From assembly GCA_026901365.1 (NCBI GenBank), contig QLOH01000150.1, positions 620,001 through 684,000 of the forward strand: 64,000 nt of DNA, read 5' to 3'. Made by a program: the position numbers and the translations under genes. The notes beneath the pieces were generated by a model. The model was not told the origin of the DNA. It did not search any database and was given only the letters and a program-made list of their open reading frames with translations. Numbering within the stretch: position 1 is the stretch's first letter; every line of letters begins with the position of its first letter. Origin of the DNA: Sesbania bispinosa. Taxonomy: Eukaryota; Streptophyta; Magnoliopsida; Fabales; Fabaceae. Positions 1-10,900 of the stretch are shown here, piece after piece.

Positions 1-13
1 TGTGTAGAGAATT

Positions 14-457
14 ATGGCAAGTGGCAGGAGGGGTCGTCCCAGAGTTAACCACTCTTTTCAGAATCCCCCACCAGACCCAGTGGCAGCAGCTCTACAAGCA
101 TTCACACACATGATGTGAGAGCAAATGAACGCTAATCGGATTCAATCTGAGGCGGCTCGAGAGCAGGCGGCTGCTAATGCAGCATTACTCCAGGAATTGG
201 CCCGAAGGACAATGGGGACACCGCATGCTCTTGTGGTGCTTCCGTTTGTTCATGGGATGGCGGAATTTCGGAAGCACAACCCTCCTCAATTCAATGGAGT
301 CTATGATCCCGATGTGGCATCCAATTGGCTGAGGGATCTCAACAAAATTTTGGATGTAATGAAATGTGTTGATGATTCGAAGGTCGGTTTTGCTATCTAC
401 ATGCTGAGGGGTGAAGCTGAGGATTGGTGGAAAACTGCAAGTACTAGACTGCTGTGA
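14..457 (+). pseudogene. gag: Element 1 gag, N-terminal part (broken)
   Basis: Start ATG at 14 matches the start of the intact-looking gag of element 2 (ATGGCAGGCAGC at 7906) in context and in the first residues. An in-frame TGA at 116-118 interrupts it, then the same frame continues from 125 to 457. The retrotransposon gag core is visible: residues around FRKHNPPQFNGVYDP, then GEAEDWW. After the tryptophan pair the frame is lost between about 430 and 457 and gag continues in another frame from 454. Gag would form the cytoplasmic virus-like particle. Nonfunctional as it stands. Confidence 0.88.
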
Positions 458-3174
458 TGGAGACTTCGGTTACCTGGGGCATCTTTCAGACTCTGTTTTT
501 AGACAAGTATTTTCCTGCTACGGTCAGAAGGCAAAAGGAAGCGGAATTTTTGCAACTAAAACAAGGGAGTATGACGGTGGGCCAGTATGTGGCCAAATTT
601 GAGGACTTAGCTAAGTATTCAAGATATCTTCAGACAGTGGCTAATGAGGAGTGGAGGTGTACTCAGTTTGAAGGAGGCCTCCGACCTGAGTTACTGGACT
701 GGGTTGGAACCCTCGAGATCAACCATTTTCCTACCTTAATCAACAAGTGTTACATTGCGGAGAAGAATATCCGAGGAAACGCCAATTCTACTCCACCTAC
801 AGACAATAAGGGAAAGAGAAAGATAGAGGGAACAAATCAGTTCAAGGGCCCGAGGCCTAAGTGGCAAGGCACCTCAGCCTTGACTACTAGACCGGCCCAA
901 CGCCAAGGGGTACCTACTTGCCCCAAGTGCGGAAAGGAACACTCTGGAGAATGCTTGACGAGGAAAAATGTATGTTATTTCTGCAAGCAGCCTGGTCACA
1001 TGAGGAACAAATTCCCAAAGAGGAAAGACCTACCAAAACCCCAAACCACTGGAAGAGTCTTCACTCTAAGCGGGGAAGTGGCAGCTTCTGCAGATAATCT
1101 GATGCGAGGTATGTGCACCCTAGGAGATCGAACCTTAATTGTGTTATTTGATTCAGGAGCTACTCATTCTTTCATTTCTCATGATTGTGTTAAACAGTTG
1201 AACTTGCATGCTATATCCTTGCCTTATGTTCTTAGTGTTGTCACTCCCGCCAAGGAGGTCATTTCTACTTCCCTTGTGTGTATTCAGTGCCCCATTGTGA
1301 TACAAGGGAAGGCCTTCGATGTTGACCTAGTTTGTTTAGCGTTAAGGGGTATAGATGTTATTCTTGGTATGAATTGGTTATCATCAAATCGAGTCATGCT
1401 TGATTGTTTTAACAAGAAGGTTGTCTTTCCACTTCTTCCTCTTCCTTCGAGGGAGGAACCATCTATCCTTTTATCCAGTGTCACCGAATTGTCTAAATGC
1501 CTTAGTGATGGGAGTGAGTGTTTTGTTTTATTACTTTCCTCAACTCTAGAGTCTAAGGTAGACATAAGCAGTATAGCTACAGTTAGGGAGTTTGAAGATG
1601 TTTTCCCTAGTGAGGTAACCACCTTACCTCCGGACCGAGAGATAGAGTTTGCCATAGACCTAGTACCAGGTACAGGACCTATTTCTAAAGCACCATATAG
1701 AATGTCCCCACTAGAACTTAGTGAACTTAAGGCCCAGATAGAAGATCTTATGTCTAAAGGGTTCATTAGGCCTAGTGTGTCACCTTGGGGGGCTCCAGTA
1801 CTTTTAGTGAAAAAGAAGAATGGGAGTATGAGGCTGTGTGTAGACTATAGGCAGTTGAACAAGGTTACCATTAAAAACAAATATCCTTTATCCAGAATAG
1901 ATGACCTTTTAGATCAACTTAGGGGAGCCTCGGTTTTCTCTAAAATAGATTTAAGGTCCGGTTACCATCAGATAAGGATTAAGAGGGAGGATATACCTAA
2001 GACAGCCTTCAGGACTAGGTATGGGCATTATGAATATTTAGTGATGCCATTTGGAGTAACCAATGCTCCTGCTGTGTTCATGGACTACATGAATAGGATC
2101 TTTAAGCCCTATCTGGACCAGTTTTTCGTTGTGTTCATTGATGATATTCTGATCTACTCCCGTAGTTTGGAAGAGCTTGAGCAGCACCTTAGAATTGGGT
2201 TAGGAGTTCTGAGAGAAAAGAAGTTGTTTGCGAACCCTGAGAAGTGTGAATTTTGGAGTGATAGAGTTCAATTTTTAGGACATGTAATTACTAGTGAGGG
2301 TGTATCTGTTGATCCTAGCAAGGTAGAAGCTGTCCTTGAATGGGAAAGGCCTAATACCATTACTAAGATTAGGAGTTTCCTAGGATTGGCTGGATACTAC
2401 CGGAGATTCATTAAGGGATTCTCCCAGCTAGCCTTGCCTCTCACAAGGTTGACTCGGAAGGGACAAGCCTTTGTGTGGGATGAGATTTGTGAGCGGAGCT
2501 TCTTGGAGCTCAAGGAAAGGTTAACCACCGCTCCGGTACTGGCGCTACCGGATTTGTCTAAAGCCCTTGAGGTGTATTGTGATGCTTCAGGGAAGGGCTT
2601 GGGTTGTGTTCTAATGCAGGATAGGAGAGTAGTGGCTTATGCATCTAGGCAGTTGAAACCTCATGAGGAGAATTATCCTACTCATGATCTGGAGTTAGCA
2701 GTAGTGGTCTTTGCCCTCAAGATTTGGAGGCATTACCTGTTTGGAGTGAAATTCGAGGTCTTTAGTGATCACAAGAGTTTAAAATATCTCTTTGATCAGA
2801 AAGAACTCAATATGAGGCATAGGAGGTGGATGGAATTTCTCAAAGATTATGATTTTGAATTGAAATACCATCCTAGCAAGGCCAATGTGGTGGCTGATGC
2901 CCTCGGTAGGAAATCCCTTCATGTGTCTTCCATGATGATTCATGAAATGAGCTTGTGGGAAGAGTTCAGAAACCTAAGTCTAGGTGTTACAATTGGAGAG
3001 CATAGGGTCATACTTCATAGAATTGAGATCACCAGTGAGTTGAGAGCTCTAATCAAGGAGGCTCAGAGTTTGGACTCAAGCCTTCAAGTGAGAAAACAAC
3101 AGCCAGGGTTTTCAGAGTCAGAAGATGGGATGATTCTCTTCCAAGGGATAGTCTGTGTCACTAAGGGGCGGTAG
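454..3174 (+). pseudogene. gag-pol: Element 1 gag C-terminus, protease, reverse transcriptase, RNase H
   Basis: A 906-codon open stretch. The gag end has a zinc knuckle (CYFCKQPGHMRNKFPK, about 970-1020) in which the last cysteine is phenylalanine at 1012. The aspartic protease motif DSGA begins at 1150. RT has VDYRQLNK, FSKIDLRSGYHQI and the active-site FIDD with aspartates at 2140-2145. RNase H has DASGKGLG, HDLELA, SDHKSLKYLF and a VADALGRKS-type end. It stops at 3172-3174 because of a frameshift near 3165-3172: element 2 continues in frame at the same place, and one extra base here explains the break. Overlaps the next frame by 20 bases. Confidence 0.92.
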
Positions 3175-4450
3175 TCTCAGGCAACAGGTTTTAGAGGAAG
3201 CTCATAGAGGTAAGTTTTATGTACATCCTGATTCTACCAAGATGTATCAGGATTTGAGGAGAATGTTTTGGTGGGATGGTATGAAGAGGGATATAGCTGA
3301 GTATGTTTTTAAGTGCCTAGTGTGTCAGAAGGTCAAAATAGAACATCAGAAACCATCAGGAACCCTTTTACCATTAGAAATCCCTGAGTGGAAGTGGGAG
3401 AGTGTAGCTATGGACTTTGTGGTAGGATTGCCTCGAGTCCAAGCTGGTTTTGATGCCATCTGAGTGATTGTGAACCGACTGACCAAGTCAGCCCACTATC
3501 TACCAATTAAGGGTACTTATTCCCTTAGCAAGTTAGCAAATCTGTATGTTAGAGAGATTGTCAGACTCCATGGTATTTCCTTTAACATCATATCAAATAG
3601 GGACCCTAGGTTCACTTCCAGGTTCTGGAATGCACTTCACCAAGCTTTCGGGACCAAACTTTGGTTTAGCACTGCTTACCATCCTCAAACTGACGGTCAG
3701 TCTAAAAGAACCATCCAAACCATAGAAGATATGCTTAGGGCTTGTGTTCTAGAAGAGTCAGGTAGTTGGGATAGGTTTCTGCCTCTCATTGAGTTTGCCT
3801 ACAATAACAGTTTTCATAGCAGTATAGGCATGGCACCCTATGAGGCACTGTATGGTAGGAAATGTAGGTCTCCTGTGTGTTGGTATGAGGTTGGTGAGAG
3901 AACCTTATTAGGCCAAGAATTAGTGCAGGAAACCTCAGATAAGATCAGGGTTATTAGGGAAAAACTTGTAACTGCCCAAAGTCGACAAAAGAGTTATGCT
4001 GACAAAAGAAGAAAAGACTTAGAGTTTGAGGAAGAGGATCATGTATTTTTTAAAGTAACTCCTGTCACAGGCATAGGACGATCCATCAGAACCAAAAAGC
4101 TCAATCCTAGATTTATTGGTCCATTTCAAATCCTGCAGAGGGTTGCCCCTCTGGCTTACAGGATAGCTTTACCACCTCAATTGTCCAGGATACATAATGT
4201 TTTCCATGTATCTCAGTTAAGAAAGTATGTTCATGATCCATCTCATATCATTAGCTCTGAATCAATACAATTAAGACAAGATCTCACTATTCCTTCTAGA
4301 CCTGCACAGATTATCGACAGGAGTGTCAAAACCCTAAGGAGCAAGACAATTCCTTTGGTGAAGGTATTTTGGGAAGGTCAATCTCCAGAAGAGGCAACAT
4401 GGGAGAAAGAAGGTGACATTTGGGAACATTTTCCGGAACTTTTTAGTTAA
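3155..4450 (+). pseudogene. int: Element 1 integrase and chromodomain-like tail, catalytically dead
   Basis: Open from 3155 to a TGA at 3461-3463, where element 2 has TGG, then open again in the same frame to TAA at 4448-4450. The zinc-binding HHCC region is near 3200-3330. The first catalytic Asp is present (MDFVVGLP). The second is Asn (AAT at 3596) and the Glu is Lys (AAA at 3704); the 108-base distance between them is the same as in element 2, where both residues are intact. The GPF/Y-type segment RFIGPFQIL and the Tekay-type chromodomain end follow. Both substitutions are shared by copy B, so the element was dead before the duplication. Confidence 0.92.
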
Positions 4451-4500
4451 GGTAGTTTCTAAATCCTATTTCTTAAACAATTTTTAGGTCAAAATTGCTT

Positions 4501-4514
4501 GAAGGAGGGTAGAA
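4501..4514 (+). other. Polypurine tract of element 1
   Basis: GAAGGAGGGTAGAA lies directly against the TG that opens the 3' LTR at 4515. This is the expected position of the primer for plus-strand DNA synthesis. The same tract is at 49744-49757 in copy B. Confidence 0.8.
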
Positions 4515-4682
4515 TGTAACATCTCGCAAATTAAAAGTTTTAATAATTCATTAGGTTGCAAACAAGAGGATTATGTATTAGTAATTAAAGAAAGGTAAAT
4601 TGAGGAACTATGGGTTAAAACTCAAGTATAAAACCAAGTTTTAAGCTTTAACTTAAGTGAATTTAGGGAATTTGGGTTCTGG

Positions 4683-5022
4683 TAATCGATTACAGTGAGT
4701 TCATAATCGATTACTCGAGAGCTGGTTTTTAGGTAATCGATTACTCACAGGATGTAATCGATTACCTGAGAGCGTAGTTTTTGGTAATCGATTATGTAAT
4801 CGATTACCCGAGAGCTCAGTTTTTGGTAATTGATTACTCACAGGTTGTAATCGATTACCCGAGAGCGTAGTATTTGGTAATCGATTACAAGGTGTTGTAA
4901 TCGATTACCAAGAAATCTGGGTTAGTAGTAATCGATTACCTAGAGTTTTAATCGATTACCAGAAGGGTTTCTAGTGTTATTTCGCCGCTGGTAATTGATT
5001 ACAATAGACTTGTAATCGATTA
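4683..5022. repeat. Phased array of 14 TAATCGATTA palindromes in the element 1 LTR
   Basis: The 10-base palindrome starts at 4683, 4704, 4734, 4755, 4785, 4797, 4827, 4848, 4878, 4898, 4929, 4949, 4992 and 5013. Copies at 4827 and 4992 read TAATTGATTA. Spacings alternate about 21 and 30, giving a 51-base period. The 12-base step at 4785-4797 is an expansion private to copy A. The array ends 13 bases before the TATA box, so an upstream activator role is plausible but inferred. Confidence 0.93.
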
Positions 5023-5034
5023 CCGTCGCTTAAG

Positions 5035-5042
5035 TATATAAG
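5035..5042 (+). promoter_or_regulatory. TATA box of the element 1 LTR
   Basis: TATATAAG lies just after the palindrome array and upstream of an AG-rich stretch (5100-5135) typical of a transcript leader. The position in the LTR matches that in element 2. Confidence 0.6.
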
Positions 5043-5748
5043 GTCGTTACATGCAAAATCAGATTTTCATTATTCTTTCTTCATCCTTTTCTTGCCCTAG
5101 AGAGAGAAAGAGAGTTAGTTTACAGAGAGAGAGCTTGAATTTGGAGCTTGGGAAGGAAATTGAAGCAAGGATTTGGCAATTGATCCATCCTCTCTTCTCT
5201 TCTTTCTTGAAACTTCAAGAATTGGTGAGTATAACTCTCACACACACACTCTCCTTTGATTTTGATTTCTCCCCAATGTATGAACCCTACTCTTTAATTC
5301 CCTTTCTATATGATTATTGTGGTTAGATTAGTAATGTTTGTATGAGGTTGAGTAGTTTTGTTAAGTTTTTCATTTGAAACCTTAGAGTAGCGAGATTTAC
5401 AAAACTAGCGAGATTTACGAAATTGTCGAAATGCTCAATGTATGAACCCTACCCCATTGATTCCCTTTCTATATGGTTAAATTGATTAGATTTGGGATGA
5501 TTGCACTGGAATTAAGTAATTGATGTTAGTATTTGTTTGTAAAACCCTTGAATTTCGAAGTTACGAAACTTACGAACTTACGAAAGTTACGAAACTCTCG
5601 AAATGCTTGGAATTTCAGTTTTCATTAATGATTCATGTATACCGGTTTCGACTGTGAGTTAAATAAGTCGGCCTTGTGCTGTGAGTAAAGAAAATTGATT
5701 GATTATGGGAAAATTGACTTCGGTCCAGTAATGGGTGGGATACGTCCC

Positions 5749-5766
5749 CGGGAAAGACGTTTCCCG
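5749..5766 (+). other. Conserved LTR hairpin H1 (element 1)
   Basis: Seven-pair stem CGGGAAA/TTTCCCG with a four-base loop (GACG), downstream of the TATA box and therefore in the transcript. The same place in element 2 (7053-7070) has CGGGGGA/TCCCCTG with loop GATA. Stem and loop lengths agree and two pairs change from A-T to G-C on both sides. Confidence 0.6.
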
Positions 5767-5949
5767 TAGTCTGAGCTCAGTTCTAACTCCAGTTTAAGTG
5801 AAAATATCATGCCTGCTAAGTACAGCAGTGAATTGCATCTTTATTGTCTTTAATTGATTCAGATATGATGTTGAATGTTGATGCATATTAATTATTGATG
5901 TATATTGAATTGATGCATATTGATTAGTGCTTGTTTTCTTATACACTGT

Positions 5950-5954
5950 TTATG
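5950..5954. repeat. Target site duplication of element 2, left
   Basis: TTATG at 5950-5954 is repeated at 14200-14204, flanking element 2. The unoccupied site in copy B (51181-51186) has TTATG once. Confidence 0.97.
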
Positions 5955-6097
5955 TGTAACATCCCACTTTAGATAGGATTAATTGAGAATTATAGGTTAA
6001 TGTTATGGTATGAACCCTAAGGAAGTAAGGAAAGGAATGAAATTAGAAAGAATGGGTATTATAACTTGTGTTGAACCAAACTCTTAAGTTTAGGCCA

Positions 6098-6357
6098 CTG
6101 GTAATCGATTACAGAAGGTCTGTAATCGATTACCAGAGAACCTTGCCACTGGTAATCGATTACAGAGGGTCTGTAATCGATTACCAGAGGGGTTGGATCG
6201 TGGTAATCGATTACATAACCCTTGTAATCGATTACCATCAGCCTGGGAACTCAGTAATCGATTACCAAAGTTGGTAATCGATTACCAGGAGCCCAGAATG
6301 GGTTTTTAGGATATTTTTGCCTTCAGTAATCGATTACCAGGGTTTGGTAATCGATTA
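6098..6357. repeat. Phased array of 10 TAATCGATTA palindromes in the element 2 LTR
   Basis: The palindrome starts at 6102, 6123, 6153, 6174, 6204, 6225, 6255, 6275, 6327 and 6348: spacings 21, 30, 21, 30, 21, 30, 20, 52, 21. The first two pairs are each a perfect 18-base inverted repeat around 3 bases (6098-6136 and 6149-6187). The last copy ends 11 bases before the TATA box. The 3' LTR has the same array 6432 bases downstream. Translation gives repeated VIDY, which is not a gene. Confidence 0.95.
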
Positions 6358-6368
6358 GCAGACAAAAA

Positions 6369-6376
6369 TATAAATA
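6369..6376 (+). promoter_or_regulatory. TATA box of element 2 5' LTR
   Basis: TATAAATA, 11 bases after the palindrome array and about 50 bases before an AG-rich tract. The 3' LTR has the same at 12801-12808. Confidence 0.65.
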
Positions 6377-7052
6377 CCCAGGACGCGTTTTTCAGCAGAA
6401 TTTTGGAGAGTTTCATTTCTAGAGAGAGAGAGAGAGGGAATCCTAGAGAGAGAAGTTGCCGGATCGAAGTAGGAACGTCGGAACGGAGCTAGGAACTTCA
6501 TTTCTTCCTTCTAATCACTTGGATTTCTACAATCATAGTGAGTAATTCTCACTTTTTGATAGGATTAGAATTGGTCTCTATACCCATGCACCCCCTCCTT
6601 CTCTCTTCCAATTCTCTGAATTTACTTGACGTAATTGTTTGTTTGTGATTGAAATTGATTGTTTGAACTATGGGGATGATTTTAATCGGTTAGAAACGGA
6701 TCGATTCTTGATAATCGATAGTTTCGAAACTTTTGAAATTCTCGAAAGTTTCGAAACTCTCGAAACGTCGAAACGTTCCGTTCTTTTCGATTAACCTCAT
6801 GCCGAAATGATAAACTAAGTGTTTGGGAATTGATTTGGGTCTCGGAATTGATGAGTATACATTGCGGTTGTCGGTTGACATTGAATCTCGTTGGTTTCGA
6901 AAGGTTCGAAATGTCGAAATTGTCGAAATCACCGAGATTTCGATATTCATCAATTCTGGAATGCTTAAATCAATTGTCCAATCCAAGTTTCATGATCAAA
7001 GGACTTCGGTCAACATGGGGGCTTCGGCCTATGTGAGGGTGGGATTCGTCCC

Positions 7053-7070
7053 CGGGGGAGATATCCCCTG
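7053..7070 (+). other. Conserved LTR hairpin H1 (element 2)
   Basis: CGGGGGA, loop GATA, TCCCCTG: seven pairs including one G-T. It is followed by TAG and GAGCTC, which also follow the element 1 hairpin at 5749-5766. Confidence 0.6.
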
Positions 7071-7245
7071 TAGTTCGAGCTCGAGTCTAACTCTGTATGG
7101 TGATTGCTCATGGCCTAGTGGCAAAACATATAGGAGCATCCTTATGCATATGTTATACATAGATATTTATGGAATATGATGATGATTGTTATAATTTGCC
7201 TGACATGACTAATTGCTTGCATACATGCATTGAGAATTGTTCACT

Positions 7246-7275
7246 GAGATGTTTATCTCACCACGCGTTATGTGG
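7246..7275 (+). other. Conserved LTR hairpin pair H2 (element 2)
   Basis: GAGAT, loop GTTT, ATCTC, then A, then CCAC, seven bases, GTGG. In element 1 (14222-14251) the first stem is GAGAC/GTCTC, a compensatory change at the closing pair, and the second stem is unchanged. Downstream of the TATA box, so present in the transcript. Confidence 0.55.
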
Positions 7276-7770
7276 ATCTTAGATGTCCAGGTGCCTCCTC
7301 CCCCTCGGAATGCAAAACCTTGAAGGAGGTTTTTGGATGTCGATGAAGTTGTTATTTTGTAGTGGCTATGTATGTATGTGAATGATGTAATTATGATCTT
7401 GTAACTTTGGACCTTTAGCTTAGCCTTGTTAGAGTTTTTAAGGAAAAGGACATGTAATGGATACTTAGAAATGTTGATGCAAGAGAGACTACTTGTGTAA
7501 TTTGAACTTAATTTGGTAAGCAACAATATGTAAAAGCTATTTCAGTTTAATTTGTAAATGGACTGTTATTTACTTGAATGGGCAGAATGCAATTTAGATT
7601 AAAAGACTATAATATCTCTTAATGTTGATTTAGAATATCTCAATATTGTTGGAATTGTGCATAATTTATAGACAGGTCGATATTCGAAATGAAACACTAT
7701 AAATTCGAGGCTAAGAATTTGGTTTCCAACGGACTAAATTCTTGCCTATGAAATTTAAGGTGTGACATTT

Positions 7771-7782
7771 TGGTATCAGAGC
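7771..7782 (+). other. Primer binding site of element 2 (initiator Met tRNA type)
   Basis: TGGTATCAGAGC lies three bases after the 5' LTR end. This is the usual primer site complementary to the 3' end of plant initiator methionine tRNA. Confidence 0.92.
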
Positions 7783-7905
7783 AGTTCAATCCAATTGGAC
7801 TGTGATGTTAGGATTTTTCTGTGGTTTGTTATAATTTTGTATATATTATTTTGTGAATTGAGAGACTGATCACCTCGATATTTACTTTATGATATGTAGA
7901 GAATT

Positions 7906-10900
7906 ATGGCAGGCAGCAGGAAGGGTAGGCCAAGGGTAGATCATTCTTCTCCATTCCCTCCACTATCCCCTGAACCTATACCTGACCCGATGGTGGCGGC
8001 TCTTCAGGCCCTTACCCAAATGATTGGAAACCAAGCTGCTACCAACACTGCCATATTACAAGAGTTATCTAGACCACGACCAGAACAACCCTCACCTACC
8101 CTAGATGTATTCTCTGTTTGTTTGTCTGAGTTTAGAAAGCATAACCCTCCACAGTTTAATGGTGTTTATGACCCTGATGTAGCGGCCAGGTGGCTTAAGG
8201 ACTTAAATAGAATTTTTGAAGTCATGAAATGCACAGATGAGGTTAAGGTGAATTTGGCGGTGTACATGATGAGAGGAGAGGCTGAAGATTGGTGGAGGAT
8301 TGGTAAGTTGCAAATGGAGGAGTTAGAGACTCCCTTAACTTGGGAGGCTTTTCAAAGCTTGTTTCTGGAGAAGTATTTTCCAGCTACCATTAAGAGGCAA
8401 AAAGAGGCAGAGTTCGTGCAGCTTACTCAAGGAGAGATGTATGTGGGGCAGTATGTGTCTAGGTTTGAGGAGTTATCCAAGTTTTCACATTATCTTCAGG
8501 CGGTGAATGATGAAGAGTGGAGGTGTACCCAATTTGAAGGGGGTTTGAGGCCGGAAATTATTGACAGGGTGGCTGCTTTAGAGATTAGAAATTTTTCTAC
8601 TTTGGTGAGCAAGTGTTACATTATAGAGAAAAACTGTAAGGGGGTAGTGGCAACTCCAACTCCAACTCCACAAGATAACAAAGGGAAAAGGAAGGTGGAA
8701 GCTAGTAATCAGAACAAGAGTTTTAAACCAAAGTGGCAAGGTAGACAACCCGTGTCAGTGCAACCATCTCAACCTAAGGAGGCTCGGGCATGCATCACAT
8801 GTGGAAAGGAACATTTGGGAGCTTGTCTAATGGGGAAAAATGTCTGTTTTCTTTGCAAGCAAACTGGTCATTTCTGGAGGGATTGCCCGAAACTCAAGGA
8901 ACTTCAAAAGCCTCAATCAACAGGAAGGGTTTTTACCCTCAGTGGTCAGGCGGCGAATTCTTCTGATAATCTGTTAAAAGGTAATTGCACCTTAGGGGAG
9001 GAGACTTTAATTGTATTGTATGATTCAGGAGCATCCCATTCTTTTGTGTTCTTTGATTGTGTAAATAGACTGAAATTGTCCACTACTTCTTTACCTTATA
9101 TTCTCAATGTTGTTACTCCTGCTAAAGAATCCATATCCACTTCTCTTGTATGTATGAATTGTTCATTAATCATTCAAGAAAGAGTTTTTAGTGTGGACTT
9201 GATATGTTTGCCTTTGACTGGTATTGATATTATTCTGGGAATGAACTGGTTATCTTCCAATCAGGTGTTGTTAGAATGTTATAATAAAAAGGTTGTGTTT
9301 CCTGATTGTTCTGTTGTTCATAAGAAAAAGTTGTCTATCCTGCTGTCCAGTGTTTCTCAGTTTTCCCAAAGTGTCAATGACGGGGGTGAGTGTTTTCTAT
9401 TGTTACTTTCCTCAACTTTAGAATCCAAACCTGATTTAAATAATGTGGCTACTGTCCGGGAGTTTCAAGAAGTTTTTCCTAATGAAATCCTAACCTTACC
9501 ACCTGAGAGAGAGGTAGAGTTTACCATAGACTTGTTGCCAGGTTCAGGACCCATTTCTAAGGCACCATATAGAATGTCCCCCTTAGAACTTAGTGAACTT
9601 AAGAAACAATTAGAAGAATTGTTAGGAAAAGGGTTCATTAGGCCTAGTGTCTCTCCTTGGGGGGCTCCAGTGTTGTTGGTAAAGAAAAAGGATGGGAGTA
9701 TGAGGTTATGTGTAGATTTTAGGCAGTTGAACAAGATTACAATTAAAAACAAATACCCATTGCCTAGAATAGATGATCTTTTGGATCAACTTAGAGGTGC
9801 TTCTGTATTTTCCAAAATAGATTTGAGATCAGGATATCATCAGATTAGGATAAGGAAGGAAGATATTCATAAAACTGCTTTTTGAACTAGATATGGACAC
9901 TACGAGTACTTAGTAATGCCATTCGGTGTTACTAATGCTCCAGCAGTGTTTATGGATTATATGAATCGAATCTTCCGACCTTTCCTAGATAAATTTGTGG
10001 TTGTGTTCATTGATGATATCTTAATCTACTCTTCTAGTTTGGAAGATCATGAAAAACACTTGAGGTTGGTGTTAGAAGTTTTAAGGGAAAGGAAATTGTT
10101 TGCCAATCCAAACAAATGTGAGTTTTGGCTAAACAAAGTCCATTTCCTAGGCCATGTCATTTCTGGAGAGGGAGTGTCAGTTGACCCTAGTAAGGTAGAG
10201 TCAGTTCTTGAGTGGGAAAGACCTAGGACTGTTACGGAGATTAGGAGTTTTCTAGGGTTAGCCGGTTATTATAGGAGATTCATTAAGGGCTTCTCTCGCT
10301 TAGCCTTACCTCTCACCAAGTTAACTAGGAAGGACCAAGTCTTTGTGTGGGATTGTGATTGTGAGCATAGTTTCCAGGAATTAAAACATAGATTGACCAG
10401 TGCCCCGGTGTTAGCATTACCTGATGTGTCTAGAACCTTTGAGGTATTTTGTGATGCCTCTGGGAAGGGACTAGGAGGTGTCTTAATGCAGGATAGGAGA
10501 GTGGTTGCTTATGCATCTAGGAAGTTGAGGCCTCATGAGGAGAATTATCCTACCCATGACTTAGAATTGGCTGCTGTGGTATTTGCCCTAAAAATTTGGA
10601 GGCATTACCTGTTTGGTGTGAGGTTTGAGGTCTTTAGTGATCATAAGAGTTTGAAATATCTCTTTGATCAAAAGGAACTCAACATGAGGCAAAGAAGATG
10701 GATGAAATTTTTGAAGGATTTTGACTTTGAGTTGAAATATCACCCTGGTAAGGCCAACGTAGTGGCGGATGCCCTCAGTAGGAAGTCCTTGCATGTGTCA
10801 TCATTGATGATACAAGAGATGAGTCTTCTAGAGAAATTTAGAGATTTGAACTTAAGTGTAGAGTTTGGGGTGGGCAGCATTCAGATGTGCAAACTAGAAA

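Larger units (their letters stand above)
4515..5954 (+). repeat. 3' LTR of element 1 copy A, first part
   Basis: Starts TGTAACATCTCGC after the polypurine tract. The uninterrupted copy at 49758-51578 shows that this LTR continues after element 2 at 14205. It holds a palindrome array (4683-5022), a TATA box (5035), an AG-rich presumed transcript start region, and a conserved hairpin (5749-5766). The 5954 end belongs to the TTATG duplicated by insertion of element 2. Confidence 0.93.
5955..7767 (+). repeat. 5' LTR of element 2
   Basis: 1813 bp, TGTAACATCCCAC to GTGTGACA. It contains the palindrome array (6102-6357), TATA box (6369), AG-rich presumed leader start (6420-6450) and hairpins H1 (7053-7070) and H2 (7246-7275). 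Same length as the 3' LTR. Confidence 0.96.

Noticed and set aside
4683..5022. CRISPR-like regular repeats
   Set aside because: Units are 10-12 base palindromes with short, partly repeated spacers inside an LTR of a plant retrotransposon; no cas genes.
6068..6277. 69-codon reading frame with repeated VIDY
   Set aside because: It is only a translation of the TAATCGATTA array in the LTR; identical in 12500-12709. Not a gene.
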